The notes beneath the pieces are model-generated. The model was not told the origin of the DNA. It made no database searches and saw only the letters and a list, made by a program, of their open reading frames with translations. The position numbers and the translations under genes are program-made. DNA of 64,000 bases from assembly GCA_934692675.1 (NCBI GenBank), contig CAKUUD010000001.1:62001-126000 (forward strand), written 5' to 3'. This DNA comes from an uncultured Eubacteriales bacterium (GTDB lineage Bacteria > Bacillota > Clostridia > Oscillospirales > Acutalibacteraceae). Below, one piece after another: positions 16,233 to 24,982 of the stretch (position 1 is its first letter; each line of letters starts with the position of its first letter).

Positions 16233-17057
16233 ATGAAAATATTTTCAAAAGTATTTAAAATTAGTGCATTTTTGATATTTTCTTTAGCGTGTCTAACATC
16301 TTGTTCTAGTAGTACACAAGAATTAGAGGAAGTTTTGAAAGTTGGAATGGAATGTTCATATGCTCCTTTCAACTGGATACAGCCCACTGATAAAAATGGT
16401 GCCGTGAAGATTTCGGATGGATGGTATGCATGTGGATATGATGTTTACATAGCTAAGGAGATTTCTAAAAAATTAGGAAAAAAACTCGAAGTAGTAAAAA
16501 TAGACTGGGATGGTCTGTTGCCTGCGCTTACTTCCGGAAAAATTGATTCTATAATCGCCGGAATGTCAGCCACCGAATCCAGAAAAGAAGCAATTGATTT
16601 TACTGAAAACTATTACGACTCCAACATTGTGGTGGTAGTAAAGAAAAACGGCAAATACTCAGATGCTAAAAGTTTAAGTGACCTTGAGGGCGCTAAAATC
16701 ACAGGTCAGCTTAGCACAGTTCACTACGATTTTATAGACCAGATTCCGGGAGTTCAGAAAGAAGTTGCTTTAGAAGATTTCTCGTCTATGGTTTCTGCGG
16801 TAACTGCCGGAAAAATAGACGGGTACGTAAGTGAAAGACCTGCGGCGCTGGTGGCGGTACATACAAATCCAAATCTTGTGTGTATAGATTTTGAAGAGGG
16901 AAAAGGATTTAAATTTTCTCAAGATGAAACAGCAATAGCTATCGGAGTTCGAAAGGGAAGCAAACTTAGAGAAGATATAAACGAGGCTTTGTCGACAATA
17001 AGTGGAGAAGATAGAGAAAAATTGATGCAAAAAGCTGTTGGAGGTGCAATATCATAA
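16233..17057 (+). CDS. Amino-acid ABC transporter substrate-binding lipoprotein
   Basis: This is a family-3 solute-binding protein. The signal peptide ends in a lipobox (CLTSC, Cys24), so the protein is lipid-anchored outside the membrane. The fold markers are LKVGMECSYAPFNW near the start, YDVYIAKEISKKLGKKLEVVKIDWDGLLPALTSGKIDSIIAGMSAT, then a KKEIDFT-like EAIDFTENYY. The start is the ATG at 16233, with AAAGGA at the right spacing; a frame open from 16176 lacks a site. The genes for permease and ATPase follow within 3 and 1 bases. The ligand is a polar amino acid by family, not further defined. Confidence 0.93.
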   Translation: MKIFSKVFKISAFLIFSLACLTSCSSSTQELEEVLKVGMECSYAPFNWIQPTDKNGAVKISDGWYACGYDVYIAKEISKKLGKKLEVVKIDWDGLLPALTSGKIDSIIAGMSATESRKEAIDFTENYYDSNIVVVVKKNGKYSDAKSLSDLEGAKITGQLSTVHYDFIDQIPGVQKEVALEDFSSMVSAVTAGKIDGYVSERPAALVAVHTNPNLVCIDFEEGKGFKFSQDETAIAIGVRKGSKLREDINEALSTISGEDREKLMQKAVGGAIS

Positions 17058-17060
17058 GTT

Positions 17061-17825
17061 ATGGAACGAACATTTTTTGAATGGATTGGTTATATACTTA
17101 GTGTTTATGGCGAATGGTTTTTAAAAGGTACATGCGTAACATTGTTAATATCTCTTTTGGGTACGGTGATAGGATTTTTGATAGGATTAGGACTAGGTTC
17201 TGTTCGCACGATACCTGTTTCGGGAAACAAAGTTAAAAAATTTTTTATGTCAATAGTGAATGCAATTATAACTTGTTATGTAGAAATATTTCGTGGAACT
17301 CCAATGATGGTTCAGGCAATTGTTATATATTTTGGAATGAGAGAATTTGTCGGAGTTGATTTTAGCCCAACTATAGCCGGAATTATAATTGTATCTATAA
17401 ATACCGGTGCGTATATGGTTGAAGTTGTTCGCGGAGGAATAGAAAGTGTCGATCCCGGCCAAATGGAAGCTGCTAAGTCAATCGGTATGACTCACGGGCA
17501 AGCCATGCGATATGTTATTTTGCCTCAAACTATCAGAAATATTTTGCCGGCCACAGGTAATGAATTTATAATTAACATCAAAGATACATCTGTGTTGAAT
17601 GTAATTTCTGTTACCGAACTTTTCTTTGTTACAAAATCTGTTAAAGGAATAGTTTTCCGTACATACGAAACTTTCATAGTTACCGCAGTCATATATTTTG
17701 TGCTTACTTTAACTGTAACTCGTTTATTGAAGTTAATTGAAAAACGCATGGATGGTCCGACTGAATTTGTGCATGTTTCATCCACGATGCCTATAGTTTT
17801 TACTAAGAAATCAGGTGAAAAGTAG
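17061..17825 (+). CDS. Amino-acid ABC transporter permease
   Basis: The HisM/GlnP-type permease of 254 aa has about five membrane segments. It carries the permease coupling motif EAAKSIGMTHGQAMRYVILPQ (about residues 133-153), preceded by the conserved FRGTPMMVQ (about 78-86) and followed by NTGAY-type helices. It forms the membrane channel, probably as a homodimer since only one permease gene is present. It starts 3 bases after the binding-protein gene. Confidence 0.94.
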   Translation: MERTFFEWIGYILSVYGEWFLKGTCVTLLISLLGTVIGFLIGLGLGSVRTIPVSGNKVKKFFMSIVNAIITCYVEIFRGTPMMVQAIVIYFGMREFVGVDFSPTIAGIIIVSINTGAYMVEVVRGGIESVDPGQMEAAKSIGMTHGQAMRYVILPQTIRNILPATGNEFIINIKDTSVLNVISVTELFFVTKSVKGIVFRTYETFIVTAVIYFVLTLTVTRLLKLIEKRMDGPTEFVHVSSTMPIVFTKKSGEK

Positions 17826-17826
17826 T

Positions 17827-18576
17827 ATGAAAGATAGAATTATTCAAATAAAAAATTTAAAAAAATCTTTTGGAAGCTTGAACGTTTTGAGGGGAATAGA
17901 TTTTAGCATAAATAAAGGCGACGTTTCTTGTATAATAGGCCCTTCAGGTTCGGGAAAATCTACTTTTCTAAGATGCATAAATCTTCTTGATCGTCCTACA
18001 TCTGGCGAAATAATTTATAGAGGCAAGAATGTTCTTGATGATAATTACGACGTGGATTTTTATCGTTCGCGTGTAGGAATGGTGTTTCAGCAGTTTAATT
18101 TGTTTAATAATATGAATGTTCTCGAAAATTGTATGATAGGACAAGTTAAAGTGCTCAGAAAAAGCCCTCAAAAAGCTAAAGAAAACGCTCTAAAATTTTT
18201 GGAAAAAGTTCAAATGTCCAAATTTATAAATGCAAAACCAAGCCAGCTTTCCGGCGGACAAAAGCAAAGAGTTGCTATAGCCAGAGCTTTGGCGATGGAT
18301 ACAGAAGTTTTGCTGTTTGATGAACCTACTTCTGCATTAGATCCCGAAACTGTGGGAGAGGTACTGAAAGTCATGAAAGATCTAGCCGGCTCACACCTTA
18401 CGATGCTTATCGTAACCCATGAAATGGCTTTTGCCAAAGAAGTATCGAATCGAATAATTTTCATGGACGAAGGCGTGATTTGTGAAGAAGGCAAGCCTGA
18501 AGAAATACTGGTCAACCCACAAAATGAAAGAACAAAAAATTTCTTGTTCAGATTTATTGTTGGAGAATCAAGCTAA
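17827..18576 (+). CDS. Amino-acid ABC transporter ATP-binding protein
   Basis: The GlnQ-type ATPase shows Walker A GPSGSGKST, the Q-loop VFQQFNLF, signature LSGGQKQR, Walker B VLLFDEPTSALD and the H-loop VTHEM. It powers uptake through the permease just upstream. A GTG at 17815 inside the permease gene is open, but the ATG at 17827, 9 bases after AGGTG, gives the usual N-terminus (MKDRIIQIKNLKKSFG), 249 aa. It ends the operon before the terminator at 18592. Confidence 0.95.
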   Translation: MKDRIIQIKNLKKSFGSLNVLRGIDFSINKGDVSCIIGPSGSGKSTFLRCINLLDRPTSGEIIYRGKNVLDDNYDVDFYRSRVGMVFQQFNLFNNMNVLENCMIGQVKVLRKSPQKAKENALKFLEKVQMSKFINAKPSQLSGGQKQRVAIARALAMDTEVLLFDEPTSALDPETVGEVLKVMKDLAGSHLTMLIVTHEMAFAKEVSNRIIFMDEGVICEEGKPEEILVNPQNERTKNFLFRFIVGESS

Positions 18577-18591
18577 GATTTATAATTTTTT

Positions 18592-18623
18592 AACCACCTA
18601 GGAGTTATATATTCCGGGTGGTT
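18592..18623 (+). terminator. Terminator of the amino-acid ABC operon
   Basis: AACCACC and GGTGGTT form a 7-bp stem followed by TTTTATTATAAA, 15 bases after the ATPase stop. Confidence 0.8.
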
Positions 18624-18803
18624 TTTTATTATAAATTTTATAGGAGCAATGCAGAAGGAAACTTTATGGATAAGTTTTTTTCTGCAATTTTTGTTAATTG
18701 TTGATATTTTAATTTTTTATAATATGGTAAAAATTTACTTGATTAGTGATAAAACTTAAATTAAAATACAGGTGTTGAATTCAACGGAAAGGATGTTTTA
18801 ATT

Positions 18804-20105
18804 GTGAAAAATTTGAAAAGAAAATTTGCAGCAATCCTTACTTCATCTGCTATTTTAGTAGGTTCTCAAGGTGGATTTACATCTTCGGCGTTCGTGGATG
18901 GATATTTAATTAAAAGTACCCTTGGCTCAGCTATCGCCAGCACAGTCCCAAACATAGTCGGCAAAATTCTTAGGTATATGATTTTTACATACGAAAGAAT
19001 AGAGAACTACATAGACGTTGAAAAATATAAAGGATTCCGCACTCCTCAAGAAACTATGAAAGAACTTGAAAAAATAGTAAATAATGAATCTGAAATCAAA
19101 GTTTACGGTCAAGAAAAAGCAAAAAAACAAATGATGGATGCTCTGAGCGGAGTGACTGTAAGAATTGACAACCTTAAGCGCAAAGGCGGCGACGTTAAAG
19201 AAATTCGAGGAAATATAATTTATATCATAGGCAAGCCCGGCACTGGTAAGACAAAAATGTGCTATGCAATTTCAAATGCTTTTTTGAAACACCCTGAAAA
19301 AACGAGTATTTTTTGTCACAGCGAAAGCATAACAAACGAGTCAGAACTCGGTACACAATTATTCAAAACCGTAACCACTAAAGACATCGGCGAAAAGCGC
19401 GAAAAAAATGTATTGGGCAACGATGGACTTATGCCCAAAGATGAAGAAACTCCGATGCTTAAACATCTTTTGAATTGGAATGAATCGGTTGTAATCATTG
19501 ATGAGTATGAAAAAATGAAATCAAAAAGTGCAAAGCCCGGCAGTGTGATGAATTTCGCAGGCATGAGTATTCCTACAGGTGCGGCGGGTACCAGTTACGA
19601 CAACAGTGCGGATGAAATCCTCAGATCTATTGCTTCAACCGGAAAATATAAATTCATGAATAAAGAAATTGATTGTAGCAAAACTCTTTTCTTGATAACC
19701 ACAAATGAAACCAAAGAAGAACTGCAGAAAAACTTTGGAATAGGTGGAACTTCCGGCGGCGGAGCTCAACGTTTAAGTATAATTGAATTTGACCCCTTGT
19801 CATATGATGCTTGCTATAACATCATAAAAGATTTGGTAGAAGATGTAATCGAAGTTTTGACAGATAAAAATGGCCCCTTCAAAATAAACTCAGTAGTTTT
19901 TAATAAAGAAAGCATGGACGCCATGGCAAAATATATTTTTGAAGATGATATAATGCAAGGGCGTGCAAAAAATAAACTTGAAGATAAAATATATAGTTTG
20001 TTTGCATTATCAATGGGAAAAGAAACCGGTAAGGATATAGAAATATCATTTGTTCCGGCTTCCCAGGATCACGAAGAATATTTTGTAAAACAAGATCTCA
20101 AATAA
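18804..20105 (+). CDS. Membrane-associated AAA+ ATPase (torsin/ClpB-like)
   Basis: The ATPase has a GQEKAKKQ box typical of the ClpB-D2/torsin group (about residue 102), Walker A GKPGTGKT (143-150), Walker B SVVIIDEYEK (228-237) and sensor-1 LITTNE (about 295). The N-terminus (MKNLKRKFAAILTSSAILVG) is signal-like. A second hydrophobic stretch (about 37-62, STLGSAIASTVPNIVGKILRYMIF) follows, so a two-helix membrane hairpin would leave the ATPase in the cytosol. The GTG at 18804 has GGAAAGGA about 10 bases upstream. It is the second such protein in the window (see 4205-5893), but the two differ in the exported part. It lies directly before the fibre operon with its own terminator. Function unknown. 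Confidence 0.85.
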   Translation: MKNLKRKFAAILTSSAILVGSQGGFTSSAFVDGYLIKSTLGSAIASTVPNIVGKILRYMIFTYERIENYIDVEKYKGFRTPQETMKELEKIVNNESEIKVYGQEKAKKQMMDALSGVTVRIDNLKRKGGDVKEIRGNIIYIIGKPGTGKTKMCYAISNAFLKHPEKTSIFCHSESITNESELGTQLFKTVTTKDIGEKREKNVLGNDGLMPKDEETPMLKHLLNWNESVVIIDEYEKMKSKSAKPGSVMNFAGMSIPTGAAGTSYDNSADEILRSIASTGKYKFMNKEIDCSKTLFLITTNETKEELQKNFGIGGTSGGGAQRLSIIEFDPLSYDACYNIIKDLVEDVIEVLTDKNGPFKINSVVFNKESMDAMAKYIFEDDIMQGRAKNKLEDKIYSLFALSMGKETGKDIEISFVPASQDHEEYFVKQDLK

Positions 20106-20126
20106 ACAATTTAAAAAATATTAAGT

Positions 20127-20154
20127 AAACCAGGATATTAATTTATCCTGGTTT
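20127..20154 (+). terminator. Terminator of the second AAA+ gene
   Basis: A perfect 11-bp stem (AAACCAGGATA / TATCCTGGTTT, 6-base loop) is followed by TATTTTTT. Confidence 0.88.
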
Positions 20155-20287
20155 TATTTTTTGTTATTTTAAAAATTCTATTCTTAGAAATTATTTATGA
20201 ATAAAAAATTAGTCGATTTAAGTTTAAATATGGTAAAAATTGAATGTCTAAATTTGTTGGAATCTGTGAATATTATGTAATAAGCTT

Positions 20288-20303
20288 AAAAAAAAAAAAA
20301 AAA
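20288..20303 (+). repeat. A16 homopolymer upstream of the fibre-operon promoter
   Basis: Sixteen consecutive A residues end 3 bases before the -35 box of the fibre operon. Such a tract can act as an UP element and is prone to slippage. Confidence 0.85.
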
Positions 20304-20306
20304 GTG

Positions 20307-20335
20307 TTGATTTTTGTTTTAAATTAATATATTAT
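20307..20335 (+). promoter_or_regulatory. Promoter of the fibre operon
   Basis: TTGATT (20307-20312) and TATTAT (20330-20335) are 17 bases apart, about 50 bases before the vWA gene start. Confidence 0.65.
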
Positions 20336-20386
20336 GTATCTTGTTATTAATCCTAGCAAATTTATCGATAGACGTGAGAGGTAAAT

Positions 20387-22072
20387 ATGAAGAAAAATAT
20401 ATTATCGAAACTGTACAAAGTTTCAATTATTTCATTTTCGCTTGTTTTTCTTGCGGTTTTTTGTTACGAATCCTGTGCTAGTGGAATCACAGAAGACCCT
20501 AATTCTCTATCGGAAATAACTCTTCCTACGAGTACCGTTTCTCAGGTTAATTATTCAAATTCCGGCGAAGGCAAAGAAAACGACAAAGCCGAGTTGACCA
20601 TCGAAGCTTACATCGAGGGAGAAGATAAAATTCAAAGAATTTCTCCGAGCGATATTATGGTTGTGTTTGACCAATCCGCGGGTTCCCCTTCCAACAGGGA
20701 TGCAACTATAAACGGCATCAAAAATATAATTGATAAATTGCCGAATCCCGATGACAAAAACGATTCCCATAGGGTATGCCTCCTTGGGTATGGCGAAATG
20801 GAAAATACAGGATATTACACTTACAATCAAGGAGCCAAATTTAATCAACCCGTACCTGATGTAAATATATGGAAAGATACCGAGGATGATTCCCAGGCTT
20901 CCGCACCGAGTATACTGCGCAAATACTTCAAAAAATTACCATCTTACGAAAATTGTTTCATCAGCAAATCAAATGCCCTCCAGGTGCTGAGCCACCCGGA
21001 TCAAATGTCTAAATGGACCGCCGAAGAATCCCGCGCTGATGCCGGCCTGGTTCTCGCAAGCAAATTCATCCGCAAAAGAAACATGGCTCTGAGCCTCCAA
21101 GAACGCGATTCCCGTCCGTTGATTGTCATCTTCGCCTCGTCGTCAATGCCGATTAAAATACTTGATGGCGAAAAAATTTCCCGTGCCGAATCGATTGAAT
21201 CTGCGGTGGATCAAATCAAAACGACTTGCAAAAATTACAACGTCACCCCGAACATTTATTCAATCGGAGATTCCGGTTCCGAGGGTTTCGAAAAAATGAT
21301 GCTCGATATCGCCGGCGAGAAATCCCATCGTTTCGCAGCGGACAACACCACAAATCTCGCAAACGCGCTGATTGCTCTGATGAAAAATAAAAAATCCAAT
21401 TCCGACACTCAAGAAATCGAAATCACCGCGTCGAAATTCAAAGACCCAAACGGCGAAGAAAAAACTTTCGCTGAGCTGAAAGACCAATACCATTTCGATT
21501 TTGATAACGCCGTGGTAAAGCGCTACACCGCGAAAGAAAACGAAAACGGCGAAAAAACCTGGAAGGAAGACCCATCCAGCATAACCTCGCAAAAAGTTTC
21601 CGCCACGGACAGCGTCGTTTCGTGCCGGGTTAGCGTGGACGAAACCGCCCAGCTCGCTACATACGACAGCGAAGCCGGAACCACCACCACAACCCCGCCC
21701 AGAAAAGTAGTTGTAACGGTTACTAGTAGTGATACAGTTAAAATAACAATAACGTCAGACCTTCCGAAAGGATCGTGGGGTTACTACTACGTTACTTTTG
21801 TTACTGGTGGCGATGAGGTGTTGTTTTATATGACACTCGATTCACCGATTGTGAGCTGGGAGAGCTCAAAAACATTCAATATAACAGAACTTACACCTCC
21901 GGGGTATAAACTTACGGGAATTTATGTGGATGATATACGTGTTGAAAATGGTGAGGTTTCCGCCGATAAAGATTGCACGATGACTTTTAAACATGAAAAA
22001 AAGGATACACCATCCGGATTAACTCACCAAGTAATGAGAAATATTCTAAAATTTTCATCGTCATTTTTTTAA
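20387..22072 (+). CDS. Exported vWA-type surface protein, first gene of the fibre operon
   Basis: A signal peptide (about 1-31, hydrophobic core IISFSLVFLAVFCY) precedes a von Willebrand A-like domain (about 85-335). This begins with IMVVFDQSAGS, a MIDAS-like D-x-S site that is not a strict DxSxS, and continues through RPLIVIFASSS and TPNIYSIGDSG. The C-terminal third is beta-rich (KVVVTVTSS...ITELTPPGYKLTGIYVDDIRVENGEV) and resembles Ig-like or repeat folds of adhesins. There is no sorting signal. It is followed by TasA-type proteins and SipW, so a role as fibre-associated adhesin or tip is plausible. The stretch 20900-21720 is visibly richer in G+C than its flanks. Confidence 0.8.
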   Translation: MKKNILSKLYKVSIISFSLVFLAVFCYESCASGITEDPNSLSEITLPTSTVSQVNYSNSGEGKENDKAELTIEAYIEGEDKIQRISPSDIMVVFDQSAGSPSNRDATINGIKNIIDKLPNPDDKNDSHRVCLLGYGEMENTGYYTYNQGAKFNQPVPDVNIWKDTEDDSQASAPSILRKYFKKLPSYENCFISKSNALQVLSHPDQMSKWTAEESRADAGLVLASKFIRKRNMALSLQERDSRPLIVIFASSSMPIKILDGEKISRAESIESAVDQIKTTCKNYNVTPNIYSIGDSGSEGFEKMMLDIAGEKSHRFAADNTTNLANALIALMKNKKSNSDTQEIEITASKFKDPNGEEKTFAELKDQYHFDFDNAVVKRYTAKENENGEKTWKEDPSSITSQKVSATDSVVSCRVSVDETAQLATYDSEAGTTTTTPPRKVVVTVTSSDTVKITITSDLPKGSWGYYYVTFVTGGDEVLFYMTLDSPIVSWESSKTFNITELTPPGYKLTGIYVDDIRVENGEVSADKDCTMTFKHEKKDTPSGLTHQVMRNILKFSSSFF

Positions 22073-22084
22073 GGGGTGAATTGA

Positions 22085-22744
22085 ATGAAACATCATAAGA
22101 ATAAAAAAATTAATGTTCCAAAATTTTTATTTATTTTTGTCGGTTTGCTTTTATGTGTGGGAGCTTTGTATATTCAAAAAACTCTTTCATATTTTTACAC
22201 TTCATATGGTTTCGCAAATACATTTCAAACTCCGGATCCTGGTTCGGTTGAAATATATCAAAAAGCTACTATCCCGGAAGTGTGGAAAGGCGAGGAAGTT
22301 ACGGATGAAGTCCATATCGCAAACAAAAGTTCGGACTCTCGGTATCTGAGAGTTGCTTATGTGAAAGCGGTTGACGTAGCAGGTGCAGAGAGCGCAGAGT
22401 ATAAGGAGCTTTCGGCACTATCAGATTTGACAGTGCGAGATACTTGGAATGCTACTGACGGTTTGAGAGGGGAATTTAATACTTCTACGTATTACCCCCT
22501 TAATGAAGACAAATGGATTCAAGATGGACCTTGGTATTATTATAAAATTCCCTTGGATGCGGGAACAGATATTCAGATATATGATTCTTTTAAGGACGGT
22601 TATGGGCTTGTATCCGCTAAAGACACTGAAAGTTATACCAATCTTGGCGTAGAATTTGCTGTCGAAACGCTACCAACCACTGTCTCTGACGAGGAATTCC
22701 AGAACGCCTGGGGCGTATCAAAATCAGAGCTCGGCCTGAGCTAA
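22085..22744 (+). CDS. SipW/TasA-type exported protein 1 (219 aa)
   Basis: A basic N-terminus (MKHHKNKKINVPK) and one hydrophobic helix (LFIFVGLLLCVGALYI) end at TLSYFYTS, the pattern of signal peptides cut by SipW-type peptidases (TasA, camelysin). The mature part begins FANTFQTPDPGSVEI and has VTDEVHIANKSSDSRYLRVAYV, the typical strand where TasA-like folds carry a cysteine-free beta sandwich. It starts 12 bases after the vWA gene. It lacks the IETIQAT block of the later paralogs, so it is a distinct subunit. Role in a surface fibre is inference. Confidence 0.75.
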   Translation: MKHHKNKKINVPKFLFIFVGLLLCVGALYIQKTLSYFYTSYGFANTFQTPDPGSVEIYQKATIPEVWKGEEVTDEVHIANKSSDSRYLRVAYVKAVDVAGAESAEYKELSALSDLTVRDTWNATDGLRGEFNTSTYYPLNEDKWIQDGPWYYYKIPLDAGTDIQIYDSFKDGYGLVSAKDTESYTNLGVEFAVETLPTTVSDEEFQNAWGVSKSELGLS

Positions 22745-22808
22745 TGTACACTGCACTGAAAGGGGTGATGCTAATGGAATAAAGAAAGCTGAAAGGAGTG
22801 TGAATGTA

Positions 22809-23267
22809 ATGAAGATATTAAAGAAAATATTTAGCATATTATCTGTGATATGTTACGTGTGCATCGGCGCGCTTCTCATTGTCGAATTGCCCTGGGCGTT
22901 CGGCTGCAAACCCGAAGTCGTACTCAGCGGCAGTATGGAACCGCTATTCCCCGTTGGCAGCGTAATATATTACAAAGAAACGCCCTTCGAATCAATTCAG
23001 CAAGGCGATATTATCACCTTTACAAGCGGCGAAGCCACTGTAACTCATCGCGTTGTTAGTATTGATTCCGAATCCCAAACTTTCCGCACCAAGGGCGACG
23101 CAAATCCCAGCACTGATTCCGGATCTGTACCATATTCAAATGTCAAGGGCAAAGTTAAAAAAGTTGTCCTACCGTACTTTGGATACGCTATCAGATTCAT
23201 CCAGGAAAATTACTGGGTTCTATTAGTTATCGCAGGGATATTGTTACTTAGCATGATAATTTCATAA
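22809..23267 (+). CDS. sipW: SipW-type signal peptidase I
   Basis: The S26B (ER-type) signal peptidase has two membrane helices (about 8-28 and 128-148), the catalytic Ser in SGSMEPLFPVGS and His, not Lys, in ATVTHRVV, as in SipW. SipW enzymes cut TasA-like precursors. An open GTG at 22800 sits one base from the GGAG site; the ATG at 22809 has 10-base spacing and is used (152 aa). It lies between the first and second TasA-like genes, so enzyme and substrates are co-expressed. The coding stretch 22850-23110 is G+C-richer than its neighbours. Confidence 0.93.
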   Translation: MKILKKIFSILSVICYVCIGALLIVELPWAFGCKPEVVLSGSMEPLFPVGSVIYYKETPFESIQQGDIITFTSGEATVTHRVVSIDSESQTFRTKGDANPSTDSGSVPYSNVKGKVKKVVLPYFGYAIRFIQENYWVLLVIAGILLLSMIIS

Positions 23268-23303
23268 AATAAAAAATTAATTAAAATAAGGAGATGTTTT
23301 AAA

Positions 23304-24089
23304 ATGGATAACAAAAAAGTAGAAAACAAAAAACATATGTCAAACAAGAAAAAATTCTGGGTAGGCATGAGCGCCCTCGCCGCTGTGGGCATCATCACAG
23401 CTACTGTGGCTTACTTCCAATCCATCCATCCATATGATCCCAACTCTTACCAAACTAGAGATTACATCGTAGAAACACAAAATATTATAGACGAAGATAC
23501 TGCAGCTACCCTGTACAGTGGTCAAACTGTAAATACAGATGTCACTGTAGAAAATAAAGGTGAAGTACCTATACTAACAAGAATTGCCTATTATGATTCT
23601 AATAAAGCAGTTTCTGAGAGCAACCCAGCGAAAGGAGAAGATTTATTAACAAGCTATCCTACAAATGATGTACCGTATACATTTCATCTAGATGAAAGTA
23701 CAAAAGATAAGTTTTTATACAACAGTGCCGATGGATGTTATTACTATAAAGGAATTTTAGACACAGCTTCGGGCGCAGGTGTGAAAAAGGTTAAGCATTT
23801 GGATTCAGTAACCTGTACTTCTGACAATGCAGATGCTAACATATCAAGTAGCCATGATTATTTGCAGGGAGATAATTCGTGGGGTAGCAGCACAGCCGGA
23901 AGAGGCAGTAGGCAAACAACTACGTTTACGGGAAAAGATTTTAGTATGAAGGTTGTAATAGAGACTGTTCAGGCAACTGGCGCAGATGGTAATCCTTTAA
24001 AAAGTGATGTGGTTAGTGGTGCAGATGCTGCAACTTTGAAAGGTTATTGGAAAGATGTGGGTCTAGAAGCTCCGAGAGTAGGACAATAA
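23304..24089 (+). CDS. SipW-dependent TasA/BsaA-like fibre protein 2
   Basis: The N-terminus (KKKFWVGMSALAAVGIITATVAYFQS) is a classic SipW-dependent signal ending ATVAYF. In the mature part are TLYSGQTVNTDVTVENKGEVPILTRIAYY (TasA-type core strand), the block CYYYKGIL...KVKHLDSVT and the C-terminal block MKVVIETVQATGADG...LKGYWKD. These blocks recur in the four genes that follow. Such proteins polymerise into surface filaments in Bacillus (TasA) and Clostridium (BsaA). Ribosome site AAGGAGA. A full-length, intact gene. Confidence 0.87.
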   Translation: MDNKKVENKKHMSNKKKFWVGMSALAAVGIITATVAYFQSIHPYDPNSYQTRDYIVETQNIIDEDTAATLYSGQTVNTDVTVENKGEVPILTRIAYYDSNKAVSESNPAKGEDLLTSYPTNDVPYTFHLDESTKDKFLYNSADGCYYYKGILDTASGAGVKKVKHLDSVTCTSDNADANISSSHDYLQGDNSWGSSTAGRGSRQTTTFTGKDFSMKVVIETVQATGADGNPLKSDVVSGADAATLKGYWKDVGLEAPRVGQ

Positions 24090-24099
24090 AACAACAAAA

Positions 24100-24132
24100 C
24101 AGCGTGGCCTGAGTGCGAGCTCTGCCACGCTG
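24100..24132 (+). other. Intercistronic hairpin without T tract in the fibre operon
   Basis: A perfect 9-bp inverted repeat (CAGCGTGGC / GCCACGCTG, 15-base loop) lies between fibre genes 2 and 3. No T run follows, so it is more likely an mRNA stability or processing element, setting subunit ratios, than a terminator. Confidence 0.5.
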
Positions 24133-24175
24133 GCACTCTAAAACTGTGCACATCAAAACGAAAGGAGATGCTAAC

Positions 24176-24958
24176 ATGAAATACAAAAGAGAAATCCCGC
24201 GCCAAAAAGGATTTTGGATTGGCATAGGTGCCTGTGCACTTGTTGGCCTTATTGCCGCCACTATAGCATATTTTTCGAGTTCACATATGTTTGAAAATAA
24301 TTTCAAAAGTTCTTTTAATCATAGCATCGAGCTTTACGATCTGGTCGACGCCGATAAAGCCATGAATATGTGGCCTGGAGAAACTATAGATACCCATGTT
24401 GTTATTAAGAATACAGGTGATCCCGTCCTCGCCCGTGTTAAGTACTTCGTAGAGGGAGTGAATTATGATCATGAAGGCTCTCTTTCACAAGAGCCTCCAA
24501 TAGACGAGGTTAAAAAAATGACTGGCTGGGATTTGGAACATGCTCCCGCTGGTTTCATGGATCCCGTATTTGATTCGGATAAATTTTTGTTCACCGAATC
24601 GGACTATACCTATTATTATCAAGGAATAATCCCCAGCAACACCGAGGTTAAACACCTTAAACAAATCTCTTTCGGAGAAACCACTGTCGACGATTACTTT
24701 TACTACCTTAACCCTTCGTACACAGGCAGCACTCCTTGGGAAGACGATTCCAATTGGAGCTATAGTAACACAGCGGGTTACGGCACAATGAAAGAGTTTT
24801 CAAACCATCCCAGGCGCGCTATTCTTGGCGTTTATATCGAAACTATTCAGGCCACCAACCCTGATGGCTCTTCTCTAGACGCTAACAAAGTCGCCAATGC
24901 CAATGTAGATACCCTGAAAGGCTACTGGGATAAGCTTATCCCCGAAACAGGCAGCTAA
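24176..24958 (+). CDS. SipW-dependent TasA/BsaA-like fibre protein 3
   Basis: The signal region is KGFWIGIGACALVGLIAATIAYFSS; the mature part has IDTHVVIKNTGDPVLARVKYF, then YTYYYQGIIPSNTEVKHLKQI and LGVYIETIQATNPDG with LKGYWDKL at the end. This is the same block order as in its neighbours. The frame is open from 24113, but the ribosome site GAAAGGAGA and the ATG at 24176 mark the start (260 aa). Paralog of genes 2 and 4-6; probably a structural subunit of the same fibre. Confidence 0.86.
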   Translation: MKYKREIPRQKGFWIGIGACALVGLIAATIAYFSSSHMFENNFKSSFNHSIELYDLVDADKAMNMWPGETIDTHVVIKNTGDPVLARVKYFVEGVNYDHEGSLSQEPPIDEVKKMTGWDLEHAPAGFMDPVFDSDKFLFTESDYTYYYQGIIPSNTEVKHLKQISFGETTVDDYFYYLNPSYTGSTPWEDDSNWSYSNTAGYGTMKEFSNHPRRAILGVYIETIQATNPDGSSLDANKVANANVDTLKGYWDKLIPETGS

Positions 24959-24982
24959 TCTAAACGAAAGGAGATATTATAG

